A DNA stretch of 52,444 bases from Bacteroidota bacterium. GTDB taxonomy: Bacteria; Bacteroidota; Bacteroidia; Flavobacteriales_C; GCA-002722245. Within the stretch, counting starts at the first letter, position 1. Every line of letters starts with the position of its first letter. A model generated the notes under the pieces. That model was given only the letters and a program-made list of their open reading frames with translations. It was not told the DNA's origin and did not search any database. Positions 27,035-35,861 of the stretch are shown in pieces. The translations under genes were made by a program, and so were the position numbers. The stretch is taken from assembly GCA_026390935.1 (NCBI GenBank), contig JAPLEZ010000076.1, forward strand, positions 1 to 52,444, in the 5' to 3' direction.

Positions 27035-28452
27035 CTGCCACTACAAAATTCCGAGCTGTAATTAAATCAGGTGTTTGTCCAATTGATCATTCCACTGCAT
27101 CAACCATTACAGTAGATGTGCCAAGTGTTGGTGGAAGCATAAGTTCCGACACCACAATTTGCGCGGGAGTAAATTCAGGAACTTTGTATTTAAGTGGAAA
27201 TACAGGTAACGTTTTAAGATGGGAAAGTTCAGACAATGATTTTACAACGGTAAGTATTGTTAGCAATGCCACTCCTACTCTAGTTTACTCCAATTTAACA
27301 GCCAGCACTAAGTACCGTGCAGTAGTAAAATCAGGGGCCTGTCCTTTCACCAAATCAAATCCTGCAATCATCAGTGTTGATTCGGTATCCAATGGCGGAC
27401 ATGTTACATCTGACATCACCGTTTGTTTGGGTTCAAACGCCGGAACATTATCATTAAGTGGAAATGTAGGAAGCGTTTTATACTGGGAGCAATCAACCGA
27501 TGATTTTGCAACAACATCACCAATTCCTAACACTTCAAATACCTTAGTTTACAACGATATTTCAGTACCCACAAAATACCGTGCAGTGGTACAATCGGGA
27601 ACATGTAACCCAGCAAATTCTGATAGTGCTATGATCAGCATTTATCCTTTATCTGTTGGCGGACAAATTTCTACCAGCGCTCATGCATGTTATGGAAATA
27701 ACAGCGGATCATTAACGCTTCAAAACTATGAAGGTACAGTGCAAAGCTGGGAAATTTCAGAAGACAACTTTGCTAACTTCAGTACGATTCCGAATGCAAC
27801 AATTAATCAATCTTACTCCAATTTGGTGAACACCACATATTACCGAGCAGTGGTAAAATCGGGAACTTGTCCTCAAGACATCTCTAGTTCAGCCATCATT
27901 ACCGTTGACCCTACTACTGTTCCCGGAGCAGTGATCAGCAACACCACCGTTTGTCCGGGAAGCAACGCAGGAACTTTAGCATTAATTCAACACACAGGAA
28001 GTATATTGAACTGGGAAAGTTCTACCGATAATTTTGCTACAAGCAATGTCATTGCAAACACCAACATCATATACAACTACAGCAGCTTAGAAGACACCAC
28101 CTGGTACCGCGCAAGCATTAAATCGGGAACCTGCGCGCAAGCTTATTCGACTCCAGTAAAAATTACAGTTCTGCCACATGCCCTTGGTGGTGAAATTTTA
28201 TCGGATACAGTGGTTTGCTACGGAAAAAATTTGGGTACTTTATCCTTGAAAAATCAAAGAGGAGATCTCTTGTATTGGGAAAGCACCACCGACAATTTTG
28301 TGAAAAGCACCAAGCTTTTAATATACACTACCACTAAGCAGTATGTGAACTTAACTGCTACTACCAAGTACAGAGCGGTATTGCGATACGGTAACTGTCC
28401 GGAAGAAAAATCACAACCTGTTACCGTAGAAGTGGATCCGCTCTTCTCCGTA
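20798..28452 (+). repeat. 29 tandem coding repeats with an exact 264-bp period
   Basis: Repeat starts (the glycine of G-T/S-V-S) fall at 20798 plus multiples of 264: checked at 21854, 25550 (18 periods), 26342 (21 periods) and, after one missing base, 27133 and 28189 (28 periods). All 29 units are 88 codons. Similarity is highest among units 2-9 and lowest in 25-29. Larger blocks are duplicated: units 5 and 7, and 9 and 11, are near-copies (528 bp apart). Units 19-20-21 match 22-23-24 (792 bp apart). Confidence 0.92.
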
Positions 28453-28977
28453 AATTTAGGAGCCGACACCACCATTTGCTTTAAAAAAGGAGAATGGCTG
28501 GGCAGTGTTTCAAATTCATATCCAACAGTATTGTGGTCGAATCAATCCACCGCTCACAACATCACTGTGAAAGAACCTGGACAGGTATGGGTGAAAGTAA
28601 CCAACAACGCTTCCTGCTCGGCTACCGACACGGTTGATCTTTCTGCTTACTGTGAAAACGTAGTGATTTGTTTTCCTGATGTGATCACCCCAAACAACGA
28701 TGCTATAAATGATAATTTTAAACCATGCGTTGAAATTGGCGGAGTACGATCAGAGGGCAGCGACGAGGTACTCAATGAAAATGTAATCTTCAAAAAATTT
28801 GAAGTTCACGACAGATGGGGCATCAAAATTTTTGAATCGACCAACAAAATTCCAAAATGGAACGGTGATGATTTAGTGAATTCGGTTTCGGCAGGCACCT
28901 TCTACTACTATGTTACTTTTACCGACATGAACGGTGTAGAGCAGGAACAAACAGGTTATGTAACGGTGATTAAATAA
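27031..28977 (+). CDS. Piece 3 of the giant adhesin: last repeats and CHU_C (T9SS type B) domain
   Basis: A 648-codon frame whose TTG at 27031 is only the first formal start; it continues repeat 24 directly (LTATTKFRAVIKSG). Repeats 25-29 are the most diverged of the array but keep the two cysteines and the tryptophan. After 28452 a short Ig-like module (VNLGADTTICFKKGEW, with VLWSNQSTAHNITV) leads to the sorting domain. This shows CFPDVITPNNDAINDNF, FEVHDRWGIKIFES and YYYVTFTDMNG up to VTVIK, the standard CHU_C layout. Confidence 0.8.
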   Translation: MTATTKFRAVIKSGVCPIDHSTASTITVDVPSVGGSISSDTTICAGVNSGTLYLSGNTGNVLRWESSDNDFTTVSIVSNATPTLVYSNLTASTKYRAVVKSGACPFTKSNPAIISVDSVSNGGHVTSDITVCLGSNAGTLSLSGNVGSVLYWEQSTDDFATTSPIPNTSNTLVYNDISVPTKYRAVVQSGTCNPANSDSAMISIYPLSVGGQISTSAHACYGNNSGSLTLQNYEGTVQSWEISEDNFANFSTIPNATINQSYSNLVNTTYYRAVVKSGTCPQDISSSAIITVDPTTVPGAVISNTTVCPGSNAGTLALIQHTGSILNWESSTDNFATSNVIANTNIIYNYSSLEDTTWYRASIKSGTCAQAYSTPVKITVLPHALGGEILSDTVVCYGKNLGTLSLKNQRGDLLYWESTTDNFVKSTKLLIYTTTKQYVNLTATTKYRAVLRYGNCPEEKSQPVTVEVDPLFSVNLGADTTICFKKGEWLGSVSNSYPTVLWSNQSTAHNITVKEPGQVWVKVTNNASCSATDTVDLSAYCENVVICFPDVITPNNDAINDNFKPCVEIGGVRSEGSDEVLNENVIFKKFEVHDRWGIKIFESTNKIPKWNGDDLVNSVSAGTFYYYVTFTDMNGVEQEQTGYVTVIK

Positions 28978-28992
28978 TCTGCTTTAAAATTG

Positions 28993-29017
28993 ATCGCGAT
29001 TGAAAATCGCAAAAAAA
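28993..29017 (+). repeat. Left copy of a short hairpin repeat beside the R-M cassette
   Basis: ATCGCGATTGAAAATCGC followed by seven A. It forms a GCGATT/AATCGC stem. A near copy in opposite orientation lies at 31777-31804, so the two flank the restriction-modification genes. Each also follows the stop of a T9SS cargo gene. Confidence 0.5.
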
Positions 29018-29101
29018 TATTTAAGCAAAAGCAAACCCTTTCGCAGCGGGATCAAGGTAGTTTAAGAGCTACTCATGTAAAACCGCTTTACAAGGGACTA
29101 C

Positions 29102-29143
29102 CTCCATCTCAAAATGGAGTCTGTAAAAGAACTTCTCTTTTAC
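29102..29143. terminator. Two small hairpins between the adhesin and the R-M operon ends
   Basis: CTCCAT/ATGGAG (29102-29107 with 29114-29119) and GTAAAAG/CTTTTAC (29123-29129 with 29137-29143), in the gap between two convergent genes. There is no long U-run, so termination is only a possibility. Confidence 0.25.
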
Positions 29144-29184
29144 TTCTTGTGGCGACTGGTTAACAGGATTCTTGCATGAAACCT

Positions 29185-30270
29185 CTACTTTATGAATCTA
29201 ATTTGAAGATTTAATTTTATTTTGTTTACTCCTTTATCAGGATAAATTTGCCCAAATCCATGTTTTTCAGGATCGGGCGTTTCAAGTCTAGTGTTAGAAA
29301 ACAAATAGTCTTCAAAATTTTTGGTAAAATAAAAGTGGTAGCAAATTATTTCACCATCGTCTTTAACTATTAAATAACCTCCTGTTGCTTGATAATCTCT
29401 TTTCCATACTTCTGCCGCCCTCATTCCAAGTGCATAATCAGTTAAAAATTTTTTCATTATTAACTCATACATGCTTGAATTAATTTTCAAATCATAACCA
29501 AAAGAGTTTTTCGAAGATACTTTGTTTATGAATTTAGGAATTGTGTTTTCAGAACTAATGTCATTAGAATAAAAAAGAACTAAAATTTCAGATAGTATTT
29601 TTTCAAAGTTATAATCAATAGTCTGAAGGTTGCTTTTGAAAATATTATTCTCTACATTTTCGTGTTGTAGTGATGCACCAGATTCTGCTAGTAATTTGAA
29701 CTTGCGCGAAAATTCCCTTGTTTTATTGATTTCTTCAATTTTCTCGCCAGTAAGTTTTTTGCCTGCGATTATGTAAGTAAAATTCGTTGCACCACTTGCA
29801 TTAACTAATGTTGAAGGTCTTCCCAATTGAGATTTAATACTGAACCCCATTGAAGGTGTAATAAAAGTATTTGGATCTTCTATTTGAATAGTTATGTCAT
29901 TTTTTTGTTTTGATTTTGCTTTTAATGTGTAAATCGAAAAAGACGATAAGAATTCTTCGATTTCGGGGATTTCAAATGATCCTTTTCCTTTTTTAGAGTT
30001 TTTTATTTTTTCGAAACAAAGCTTTGCATTTTTAACGAAATCATTTATAGGTACTTTAAAAAGCAATTTTTCGTCTGAAATAATAATTAGACTATCGCTA
30101 TAAGAGAATTCAATAATTCTTTCTTTTTCGTGCCTAAGTATTTTTACAATGGGATAAAACAATCCTTTTATCTTACTGAAATTTTCACCACCTAGGAAGA
30201 GTTTTCCGTCAGCTAACAATTTAAGTAATGCGTATGGCTCGCTCCATTCTCCTTTATTTCCAGTCAGCAT
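29185..30270 (-). CDS. HpaII-family type II restriction endonuclease
   Basis: A 361-aa protein opening MLTGNKGEWSEPYALLKLL and continuing ADGKLFLGGENFSKI. This N-terminus is characteristic of HpaII-type restriction enzymes, and the length (about 360 aa) fits. HpaII enzymes cut CCGG, and the methylase partner has the matching family features, so CCGG is the expected but unproven site. The start overlaps the end of the methylase gene by seven bases (TTATGCTGA), so the two are translationally coupled with the methylase first, the safe order for host protection. No controller gene is visible. I see no frameshift or truncation. Confidence 0.8.
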   Translation of the reverse strand: MLTGNKGEWSEPYALLKLLADGKLFLGGENFSKIKGLFYPIVKILRHEKERIIEFSYSDSLIIISDEKLLFKVPINDFVKNAKLCFEKIKNSKKGKGSFEIPEIEEFLSSFSIYTLKAKSKQKNDITIQIEDPNTFITPSMGFSIKSQLGRPSTLVNASGATNFTYIIAGKKLTGEKIEEINKTREFSRKFKLLAESGASLQHENVENNIFKSNLQTIDYNFEKILSEILVLFYSNDISSENTIPKFINKVSSKNSFGYDLKINSSMYELIMKKFLTDYALGMRAAEVWKRDYQATGGYLIVKDDGEIICYHFYFTKNFEDYLFSNTRLETPDPEKHGFGQIYPDKGVNKIKLNLQIRFIK

Positions 30271-31535
30271 AATGTTTTTATTCCAATCGTTTCTAAAATT
30301 TTATTTGCTGTAGCTTGAATTGCGGGTACAGCAACAGAATTTCCAAATTGCTTGTATGCAGAAGCATCTGCTACTGGGATAACATAATTGTCAGGAAAAC
30401 CTTGAAGTCTAGCCCATTCTCTAGGAGTCATTTTACGAACTCCTTCACGATTTACTCCGCCTTTAATTTTTGTTTCGGGAGTAAAGTCCGTGATTCGATC
30501 ATCTATGACTAAATTTCTTTCGCGTCCCATGCCTCCGCAAACAACGGCGTTAGCTATACCTGTATCAGGAATAATTTCAAATCCAAAACCATTGCCTTTA
30601 TTTGCATGGCGATTCTTATGATTATGCAGAGTTTGCAAGTATTGTACAGAAAGATAGTAACGAGTCGGTACAGTTTTTTTCTCTTTCACATTTGCGAAGG
30701 TTACTTTTTTCTCTAAAGGTTTGGGATATTCAAATTCAGTAATATTCAAGTCTTTTCTGAATCCAACAATGTATATTCTTTCGCGATTTTGAGGAACACC
30801 GAATTCTTTTGCATTGATGATTTGCGGTTCAGGAACATAATAACCAAGGTCGTTTCGTAAAACATTTAAAATGGTTTCTAATGTTTTTCCTTTATCATGA
30901 CTTCTTAGTCCTTTTACATTTTCAAGAAAAATTGCTTTTGGTTTTTTTCGTTTGATTATTTCTGCAACATCAAAAAACAGAGTCCCTCTTGTATCATCAA
31001 AGCCACCGCGCTTACCTGCGATTGAAAATGCTTGACAAGGAAATCCTGCACATAAAACATCAAATCCATCGGGAACATAGTTTTTAACTTGGTCTTTTGT
31101 TATGTCTCCGAATGGAACTTCTCCAAAATTTGCACGATATGTTTTTTGAGCTTCCTTATCCCATTCACTGGTAAAAACACACTTTCCTCCGAGATTTTGC
31201 ATTGCCAGTCTAAAACCACCAATGCCAGCGAATAGGTCAATGAATTTAAAACTGTAATTGTCAGGCGTAGGGAATGGAACATTTTCAACTTCAAAGAGAA
31301 GATGTTGCAGCGCTTCTTCTGCCACTAAAGATAAATGCTCTTCGTCTTGCTTGTAACTGACGTACTCTTTTAGAACCTTTAGAGCCTCTTTCTTGTAATG
31401 TTTTGATACGCCATTATCAATATTGTGAAGGTAATGGGTTAAAACGGCCTTTCTATTGTCAATAGGTTCAACAAGCCTAATCTGAAGGCGTTTACCGTCA
31501 AATTCATTAATACTTATTTTTTCTATTAGCTTCAT
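30264..31535 (-). CDS. DNA (cytosine-5-)-methyltransferase, HpaII-like
   Basis: A 423-aa C5 methylase. After an N-terminal extension of about 95 residues, motif I (FIDLFAGIGGFRLA), the catalytic Pro-Cys loop (GFPCQAFS), motif VI (ENVKG), motif VIII (QNRERIYIVG) and motif X (KQFGNSVAVP) come in the standard order. The target recognition region between VIII and X contains RYYLSVQYLQTL and GNGFGFEIIPD. The frame is open ten codons upstream from a TTG (31565), but the ATG at 31535 (MKLIEKISINEFDG) is the better start. It protects CCGG-type sites from the endonuclease encoded by the overlapping next gene. Confidence 0.92.
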   Translation of the reverse strand: MKLIEKISINEFDGKRLQIRLVEPIDNRKAVLTHYLHNIDNGVSKHYKKEALKVLKEYVSYKQDEEHLSLVAEEALQHLLFEVENVPFPTPDNYSFKFIDLFAGIGGFRLAMQNLGGKCVFTSEWDKEAQKTYRANFGEVPFGDITKDQVKNYVPDGFDVLCAGFPCQAFSIAGKRGGFDDTRGTLFFDVAEIIKRKKPKAIFLENVKGLRSHDKGKTLETILNVLRNDLGYYVPEPQIINAKEFGVPQNRERIYIVGFRKDLNITEFEYPKPLEKKVTFANVKEKKTVPTRYYLSVQYLQTLHNHKNRHANKGNGFGFEIIPDTGIANAVVCGGMGRERNLVIDDRITDFTPETKIKGGVNREGVRKMTPREWARLQGFPDNYVIPVADASAYKQFGNSVAVPAIQATANKILETIGIKTLC

Positions 31536-31858
31536 TGATTGTATTAAAAATTTGTACTTGTGCAATTTCGTGAATTTTAAATTATGTCCTTCCTACAAAA
31601 CCTAAAACTTTCCAGCAATCTTTCAACATTTTTTTATTCACTTCCTGTCTCGTTCAATATTTCTTTCAATTATGAATATCCAAAAGACTTGATTAATCAT
31701 ATGATCTTGATTTTTGTTACTCAACCCAGCAATTCCGCATCTGTAATTGCAGATTTAAGCGCAGCGGAATCTGAAATTTTTTTTCAGCGATATTCAATCG
31801 CGATGAGTGTTGAGCAATACCCTTGCTCCCACCCTATTTCAATTCACAAAAGCTTTCA
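31536..31858. other. 323-bp gap between the methylase start and the NHL gene end
   Basis: No convincing gene: a plus-strand frame from 31584 runs on into the antisense of the NHL gene and looks like a shadow. It contains the right hairpin repeat (31777-31804) and an imperfect AGATT/AATCT hairpin followed by eight T at 31777-31784. The promoter of the R-M operon should lie near 31560-31600, but I see no good consensus. Confidence 0.45.
31777..31804 (-). repeat. Right copy of the short hairpin repeat beside the R-M cassette
   Basis: On the minus strand it reads ATCGCGATTGAATATCGC, TG, then eight A, matching the plus-strand copy at 28993-29017 at almost every position. The pair is inverted and encloses about 2.8 kb holding the R-M genes. 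Confidence 0.5.
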
Positions 31859-34768
31859 CTATTGCTTCATCAACTTCATATCGATAACAGAATTTTCAGA
31901 AGAAATTTTTACGATATACATTCCTTCTAAATATGTTGAAATATCAATTGAAATATTGTTACCTGCAGCTAATTTATTTTGTGCGAAAATTTGTTTTCCA
32001 AGCACATCATAAACTTCAATACCGAAAGCACTTTTTGATTGAGGCAATTGAATATTCACTTGGGTATTGGCTGGATTTGGCCACATTTCAATACCAACAC
32101 CTTTATCAACGTTTGCAACAGAACTTACAACCGAACAAATATTCACTGAATTTTGAATGCAATAATTTAAACTATTGTTGGAAGTATCATTGGCTCCTAA
32201 ATCAACGGTGTACAGCGAGCTAACACCAACACCAACGATATCAACTTTCACTTTGTAAGTACCACCCGACAAATTATTAAAAACATAATGACCGTTGGCA
32301 TCTGTTGTTGTTTTTTGAACCGACTGAGAAGGTGGAATTTTGTCAAGAATAATGTCTAATCCCGGAATTGGATCATTGGTTTTTAAAGTACCATCAGAGT
32401 ATACATAACCTGAAACACTTGAACTTCCTCCTACATCTGCCAAAAGTTGAATCACCGAAATATCAGTAGTTGTAATTACACACGACGCTGCATCTATAGC
32501 AGATAAAACGTTCCAGTCGAATTTTCCATCTTGAAGTGTTGGCACCAATTTAGGGTAAGTGACTGCATCGGGCACAGCACGTAAAATGTACTTTCTTGGA
32601 AGCACTCCATCAAAAGCATAGGTTCCATCATTGTTAATTGTTGCTGAGCGAATTTGGTCCCATCGGTTATTTGCTGTTGAATCAGCAAACAAAAGCACCA
32701 CACCTACTTTTACTGGTTGCACACCATATGTAACTGTACCATGAATATTAGCACGATTGGTCACGTTGATAGTGGTAGTTTTTGAATCCTTACATTTATT
32801 GACGTCGGTATAAGTATAAGTAATGGTGTTTTTACCAATTAAAGCAACTGATGGATCAAAATTATTTCCAACAACGCCCAATCCCGAATACACTCCGCCT
32901 ATCGGACTACCACCGCTCAACAATACAGCACCAGCACTTTTACAAACATCACTTAATGCACCCATTGACACAACCGGCAATGGATTCACTGTTAATTTAG
33001 CAGAACCTGCAGCCTGACAGCCATTCACATCTTTCACTGTACAAATATAAGTTCCAGCCTTTGTTCCCTTGGTAGTTCGCGCTGTGCCTGTACCTTGTGA
33101 GCTCCAAGCGTAAGTAGCATAAACACCCGCATCAAAAATCGCTGTATCACCTGCACAGATAGTTTGATCTGGCATAACAGGACTCACCACCGGACCGTTT
33201 ACTGTTAGCACACCTGTTGCAGTTGCTTTACATCCATTGGTGTCGGTAACAGTACATGTATAATTCCCAGCCGAACTTCCAGTAGTGGTACGAGATGTTC
33301 CAAATCCTTTATTACTCCACAAATACGCTTTGTATAAGCCAGCATCAAAAGTTGCCACAGGATCACCGAAGCATATTTTTTTATCGGCGATAGATGGAGT
33401 TGGTAAGGCATTAACTTTAAGAATAGCAGTTGTTTTAGCCATGCAACCATTTTTATCTGAAACGGTGCAAGTATATTTTCCGGGTATAGTTCCAGTTGTA
33501 GTTTGTGTTGCTCCCGTTCCATTATCGCCCCATGAATAAGAAAAGTAAGTCCCTGCATCAAATATCGCGGCAGGATCACCAGCGCAAATAGCTTGATCAG
33601 GAATTACTGGAGCTATAGGATTAGGATTGACAGCCACCGATAAAAATGAACTTATTCCGGTTCCACAGGCATTTACTGCCGATACAGAAATTGATCCGGC
33701 ATCGCCAACATTACCAGCATCCACAAAAATTTTCGTGGTCCCATTTCCGCTGATAATCGTCCATCCCTTTGGCACTGTCCACATATAACTATTTGCACCT
33801 AATACCGGATTGACTGAGTAACTCTGTGCTTTGGCGAAAGCACATTGGGCCAATGCTCCAGTAATAATGCCAGGATGAGCCGGTGCAAAACAAAAAACCT
33901 GCACTCTGTTGTTTCTGTCGTCGGTAATAAACGCATCTCCGTTTTTATTAAATCCAATACCATAAGGATTTGAAAAATTACCATCACCTGTACCTGGAGT
34001 ACCCCACTCTAAAATAAAATCCCCTTTGGATGAAAATTTTTGAACGCGACTATTTCCATTGTCCACCACACAAACATCGCCAGCAGCATCTACTGCGATT
34101 CCGGTTGCACCATTAAACTCACCAGTTTTGCTTCCTGCAACTCCCCATTTAAGCAAAAATGCACCATTTGCTTTGTACATCTGCACTTCGTTTTTAATGG
34201 CATCGGTAACATACACATCACCACCTGCACTCACAGCAATACCTGTTGGACCTTGCATTGCGTCTACATTACCCCATTTTAATAGAAATTTACCTTCAGA
34301 ATCAAAGCACTGAATTCTGTTATTACCAGCATCAGCCACATATACATTTCCAGCACCATCCACTGCAAGACCTTTCGCACCAGAAAACTCACCATCTTTT
34401 GAACCGTAATTACCCCATTGCATTTTGTAGGCTCCAGTAGCATCAAACTTGTAAATTTGATTGGTGAATCCTTCAAAAACGTAAACGTATCCCGTTGCAT
34501 CTACAGCAATTCCCTGCAATGATGGAGTAGAAATTACAGGTATTTTCCATTCTAAAAGGTATGATCCCTTGCTATCGAATTTTTGAATTCTATTGTTACC
34601 TTGATCAACAATGTACATGTTGTCAGCAGCGTCAACAGCGATTCCTTGAGGTGTGCTAAACTCACCGTTTTTACCTCCGAAAACTCCCCATTGATTTTTA
34701 TATACCTGAGCTGTCAATGACCCAACAATAAACAAACACAGGAAAATAGATTTAATTACAACTTTCAT
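31859..34768 (-). CDS. Secreted NHL-repeat beta-propeller protein with PKD-like modules and T9SS type A domain
   Basis: A 969-aa exported protein with a signal peptide (residues 1-20). Six NHL blades follow (about 25-295), each with patterns such as GIAVDAADNMYIVDQGNNRIQ. An Ig-like module (about 300-385) comes next, then three repeats beginning IPDQAICAGD, IADKKICFGD and MPDQTICAGD (about 390-600) and a fourth, more distant one. A SdrD-B/Cna-B-like module (about 775-860, with TTTDANGHYVFNNLSGGTYK) precedes a type A sorting domain (about 895-969, WPNPANTQVNIQLP to LEGMYIVKIS). NHL propellers usually bind proteins or glycans. A surface or matrix role is likely, and no enzymatic motif is seen. 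Confidence 0.85.
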   Translation of the reverse strand: MKVVIKSIFLCLFIVGSLTAQVYKNQWGVFGGKNGEFSTPQGIAVDAADNMYIVDQGNNRIQKFDSKGSYLLEWKIPVISTPSLQGIAVDATGYVYVFEGFTNQIYKFDATGAYKMQWGNYGSKDGEFSGAKGLAVDGAGNVYVADAGNNRIQCFDSEGKFLLKWGNVDAMQGPTGIAVSAGGDVYVTDAIKNEVQMYKANGAFLLKWGVAGSKTGEFNGATGIAVDAAGDVCVVDNGNSRVQKFSSKGDFILEWGTPGTGDGNFSNPYGIGFNKNGDAFITDDRNNRVQVFCFAPAHPGIITGALAQCAFAKAQSYSVNPVLGANSYMWTVPKGWTIISGNGTTKIFVDAGNVGDAGSISVSAVNACGTGISSFLSVAVNPNPIAPVIPDQAICAGDPAAIFDAGTYFSYSWGDNGTGATQTTTGTIPGKYTCTVSDKNGCMAKTTAILKVNALPTPSIADKKICFGDPVATFDAGLYKAYLWSNKGFGTSRTTTGSSAGNYTCTVTDTNGCKATATGVLTVNGPVVSPVMPDQTICAGDTAIFDAGVYATYAWSSQGTGTARTTKGTKAGTYICTVKDVNGCQAAGSAKLTVNPLPVVSMGALSDVCKSAGAVLLSGGSPIGGVYSGLGVVGNNFDPSVALIGKNTITYTYTDVNKCKDSKTTTINVTNRANIHGTVTYGVQPVKVGVVLLFADSTANNRWDQIRSATINNDGTYAFDGVLPRKYILRAVPDAVTYPKLVPTLQDGKFDWNVLSAIDAASCVITTTDISVIQLLADVGGSSSVSGYVYSDGTLKTNDPIPGLDIILDKIPPSQSVQKTTTDANGHYVFNNLSGGTYKVKVDIVGVGVSSLYTVDLGANDTSNNSLNYCIQNSVNICSVVSSVANVDKGVGIEMWPNPANTQVNIQLPQSKSAFGIEVYDVLGKQIFAQNKLAAGNNISIDISTYLEGMYIVKISSENSVIDMKLMKQ

Positions 34769-34904
34769 AAAATGCTTTATTAAAATTCATCCAATGCATT
34801 TTCCAAGCAGACAATGATGGAAACGCCGAGCTAAAATAAGAAATGAAAACAGGAGATACAAACTAAATTTTATCAAGTAAGTGCTTGAACAAAAAGAAAA
34901 TAAA

Positions 34905-35738
34905 TCACTTTTCGACTTTCAAAGCAACAATTCTGCTTACTTCCGCTAATAGCAAAGGAAAAGCAGGCGCCGTCATCGCATGATCATAACCCGGAAATTC
35001 AATGAGTTTAGTTGCGTTGTGTCCCGCCACTTTCATCATGCGCATCATGTATGCATTTTCTTCGTATCGGCCCCACAACTCTAGCTCTCTGTCGCCAGTC
35101 ATTAAAAACAGTGGTGGTGCATCCGCCCTAACATAGTACAAGGGAGCCAATTCATCAACAAGAGGTTGAGAGCTCGACATTCCTTTTTCTTTGCGCGCTG
35201 CAAAATGCGTGATGCATTGTCCGCTAAAAGGAATCAATCCAGCAATGTGATTAGCGTCGATAGTGTATTTCATCAACCATTTTTTGTCTAAACCCAACAT
35301 CATGCTTAGATAAGCTCCGGCCGAATGACCCGATAAAAAAAGGAGGTTGGTATCTCCCCCTAGTTTTGAAATATTGGAATAAACCCATGCCACTGCCGCA
35401 GCGGCATCTTCAATGCAATTTACAGTGGATACGTTTGGCGTTAAACGATATTCAACACCCACAACACAAAGTCCTTTTTTCTTCAACGCTTCAGGAATTT
35501 CTTTTGATCCTTCGGTCAGTCCACCTCCATGAAACCAAATCACTGTTGCAAAATTTTTGATATTAGCAGGATAGTAAATATCCAGCACGCAACGTTCGTT
35601 CATGTAGGAATTTTTATCGTTGATGGAGTTGGCGTAATACTGAACATTTGTTTGACTTTTATAAACAGTATCCTGAGCAAGGGAAGTGATCCAAAAACAA
35701 AGGAAGAGGAAAGAAAACAAAAGCTTTTTCATACACAT
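34905..35738 (-). CDS. Secreted alpha/beta hydrolase (esterase/lipase-like)
   Basis: A 277-aa protein with a signal peptide (MCMKKLLFSF to SLAQ). The oxyanion motif HGGG (residues 70-73) and nucleophile elbow GHSAG (137-141, Ser139) mark an HSL/BD-FAE type carboxylesterase. Asp215 (TGDREL) and His252 (GYDHAM) complete a plausible triad. Such enzymes often remove acetyl or feruloyl groups from polysaccharides, or hydrolyse small esters. Two in-frame ATGs (35738 and 35732) are equally possible; the second gives the more typical MKK start. No sorting domain is present, so it is probably periplasmic. Confidence 0.82.
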   Translation of the reverse strand: MCMKKLLFSFLFLCFWITSLAQDTVYKSQTNVQYYANSINDKNSYMNERCVLDIYYPANIKNFATVIWFHGGGLTEGSKEIPEALKKKGLCVVGVEYRLTPNVSTVNCIEDAAAAVAWVYSNISKLGGDTNLLFLSGHSAGAYLSMMLGLDKKWLMKYTIDANHIAGLIPFSGQCITHFAARKEKGMSSSQPLVDELAPLYYVRADAPPLFLMTGDRELELWGRYEENAYMMRMMKVAGHNATKLIEFPGYDHAMTAPAFPLLLAEVSRIVALKVEK

Positions 35739-35861
35739 TTAAATATCGGCTTTAAAGGTAAACTAAATCAATAATGAATTTCACTAAGTAAAAAATAGCT
35801 TACACTAATTGTGCGTTTTAATAAATATGAAAGTGCTGTACATTGCTGAAAAGAATTCACT

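Larger units (their letters stand above)
19095..28977 (+). pseudogene. Giant repeat surface protein (IgGFc-binding-like head, 29 Ig-like repeats, CHU_C tail) broken by two frameshifts
   Basis: Three consecutive reading frames make one protein of about 3294 aa if one base is restored near 20127 and one near 27020. The total length (9883 plus 2) is then a whole number of codons. The head resembles IgGFc-binding/von Willebrand-associated proteins, the middle is 29 Ig-like repeats, and the end is a T9SS type B sorting domain. At the first break the two halves join as AYVY-(H)-VSGFGDELGG. At the second they join as a normal repeat unit. The breaks may be assembly errors in repetitive DNA or real inactivation. 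As a surface adhesin it would be exported by T9SS. The three pieces are listed separately. Confidence 0.82.

Noticed and set aside
20950-27533. Repeated antisense reading frames of 60-169 codons across the repeat array
   Set aside because: They recur because the sense repeats recur with similar codon use. They have valine- and proline-rich, repetitive products, no start context, and end once or twice per repeat. They are shadows.
20798-28452. CRISPR array
   Set aside because: The regular period is 264 bp of coding sequence with no unique spacers. The units translate to Ig-like modules.
31584-32012. 142-codon plus-strand frame near the R-M cassette
   Set aside because: Its second half is antisense to the sorting domain of the NHL protein, and the first half has no homology that I can see.
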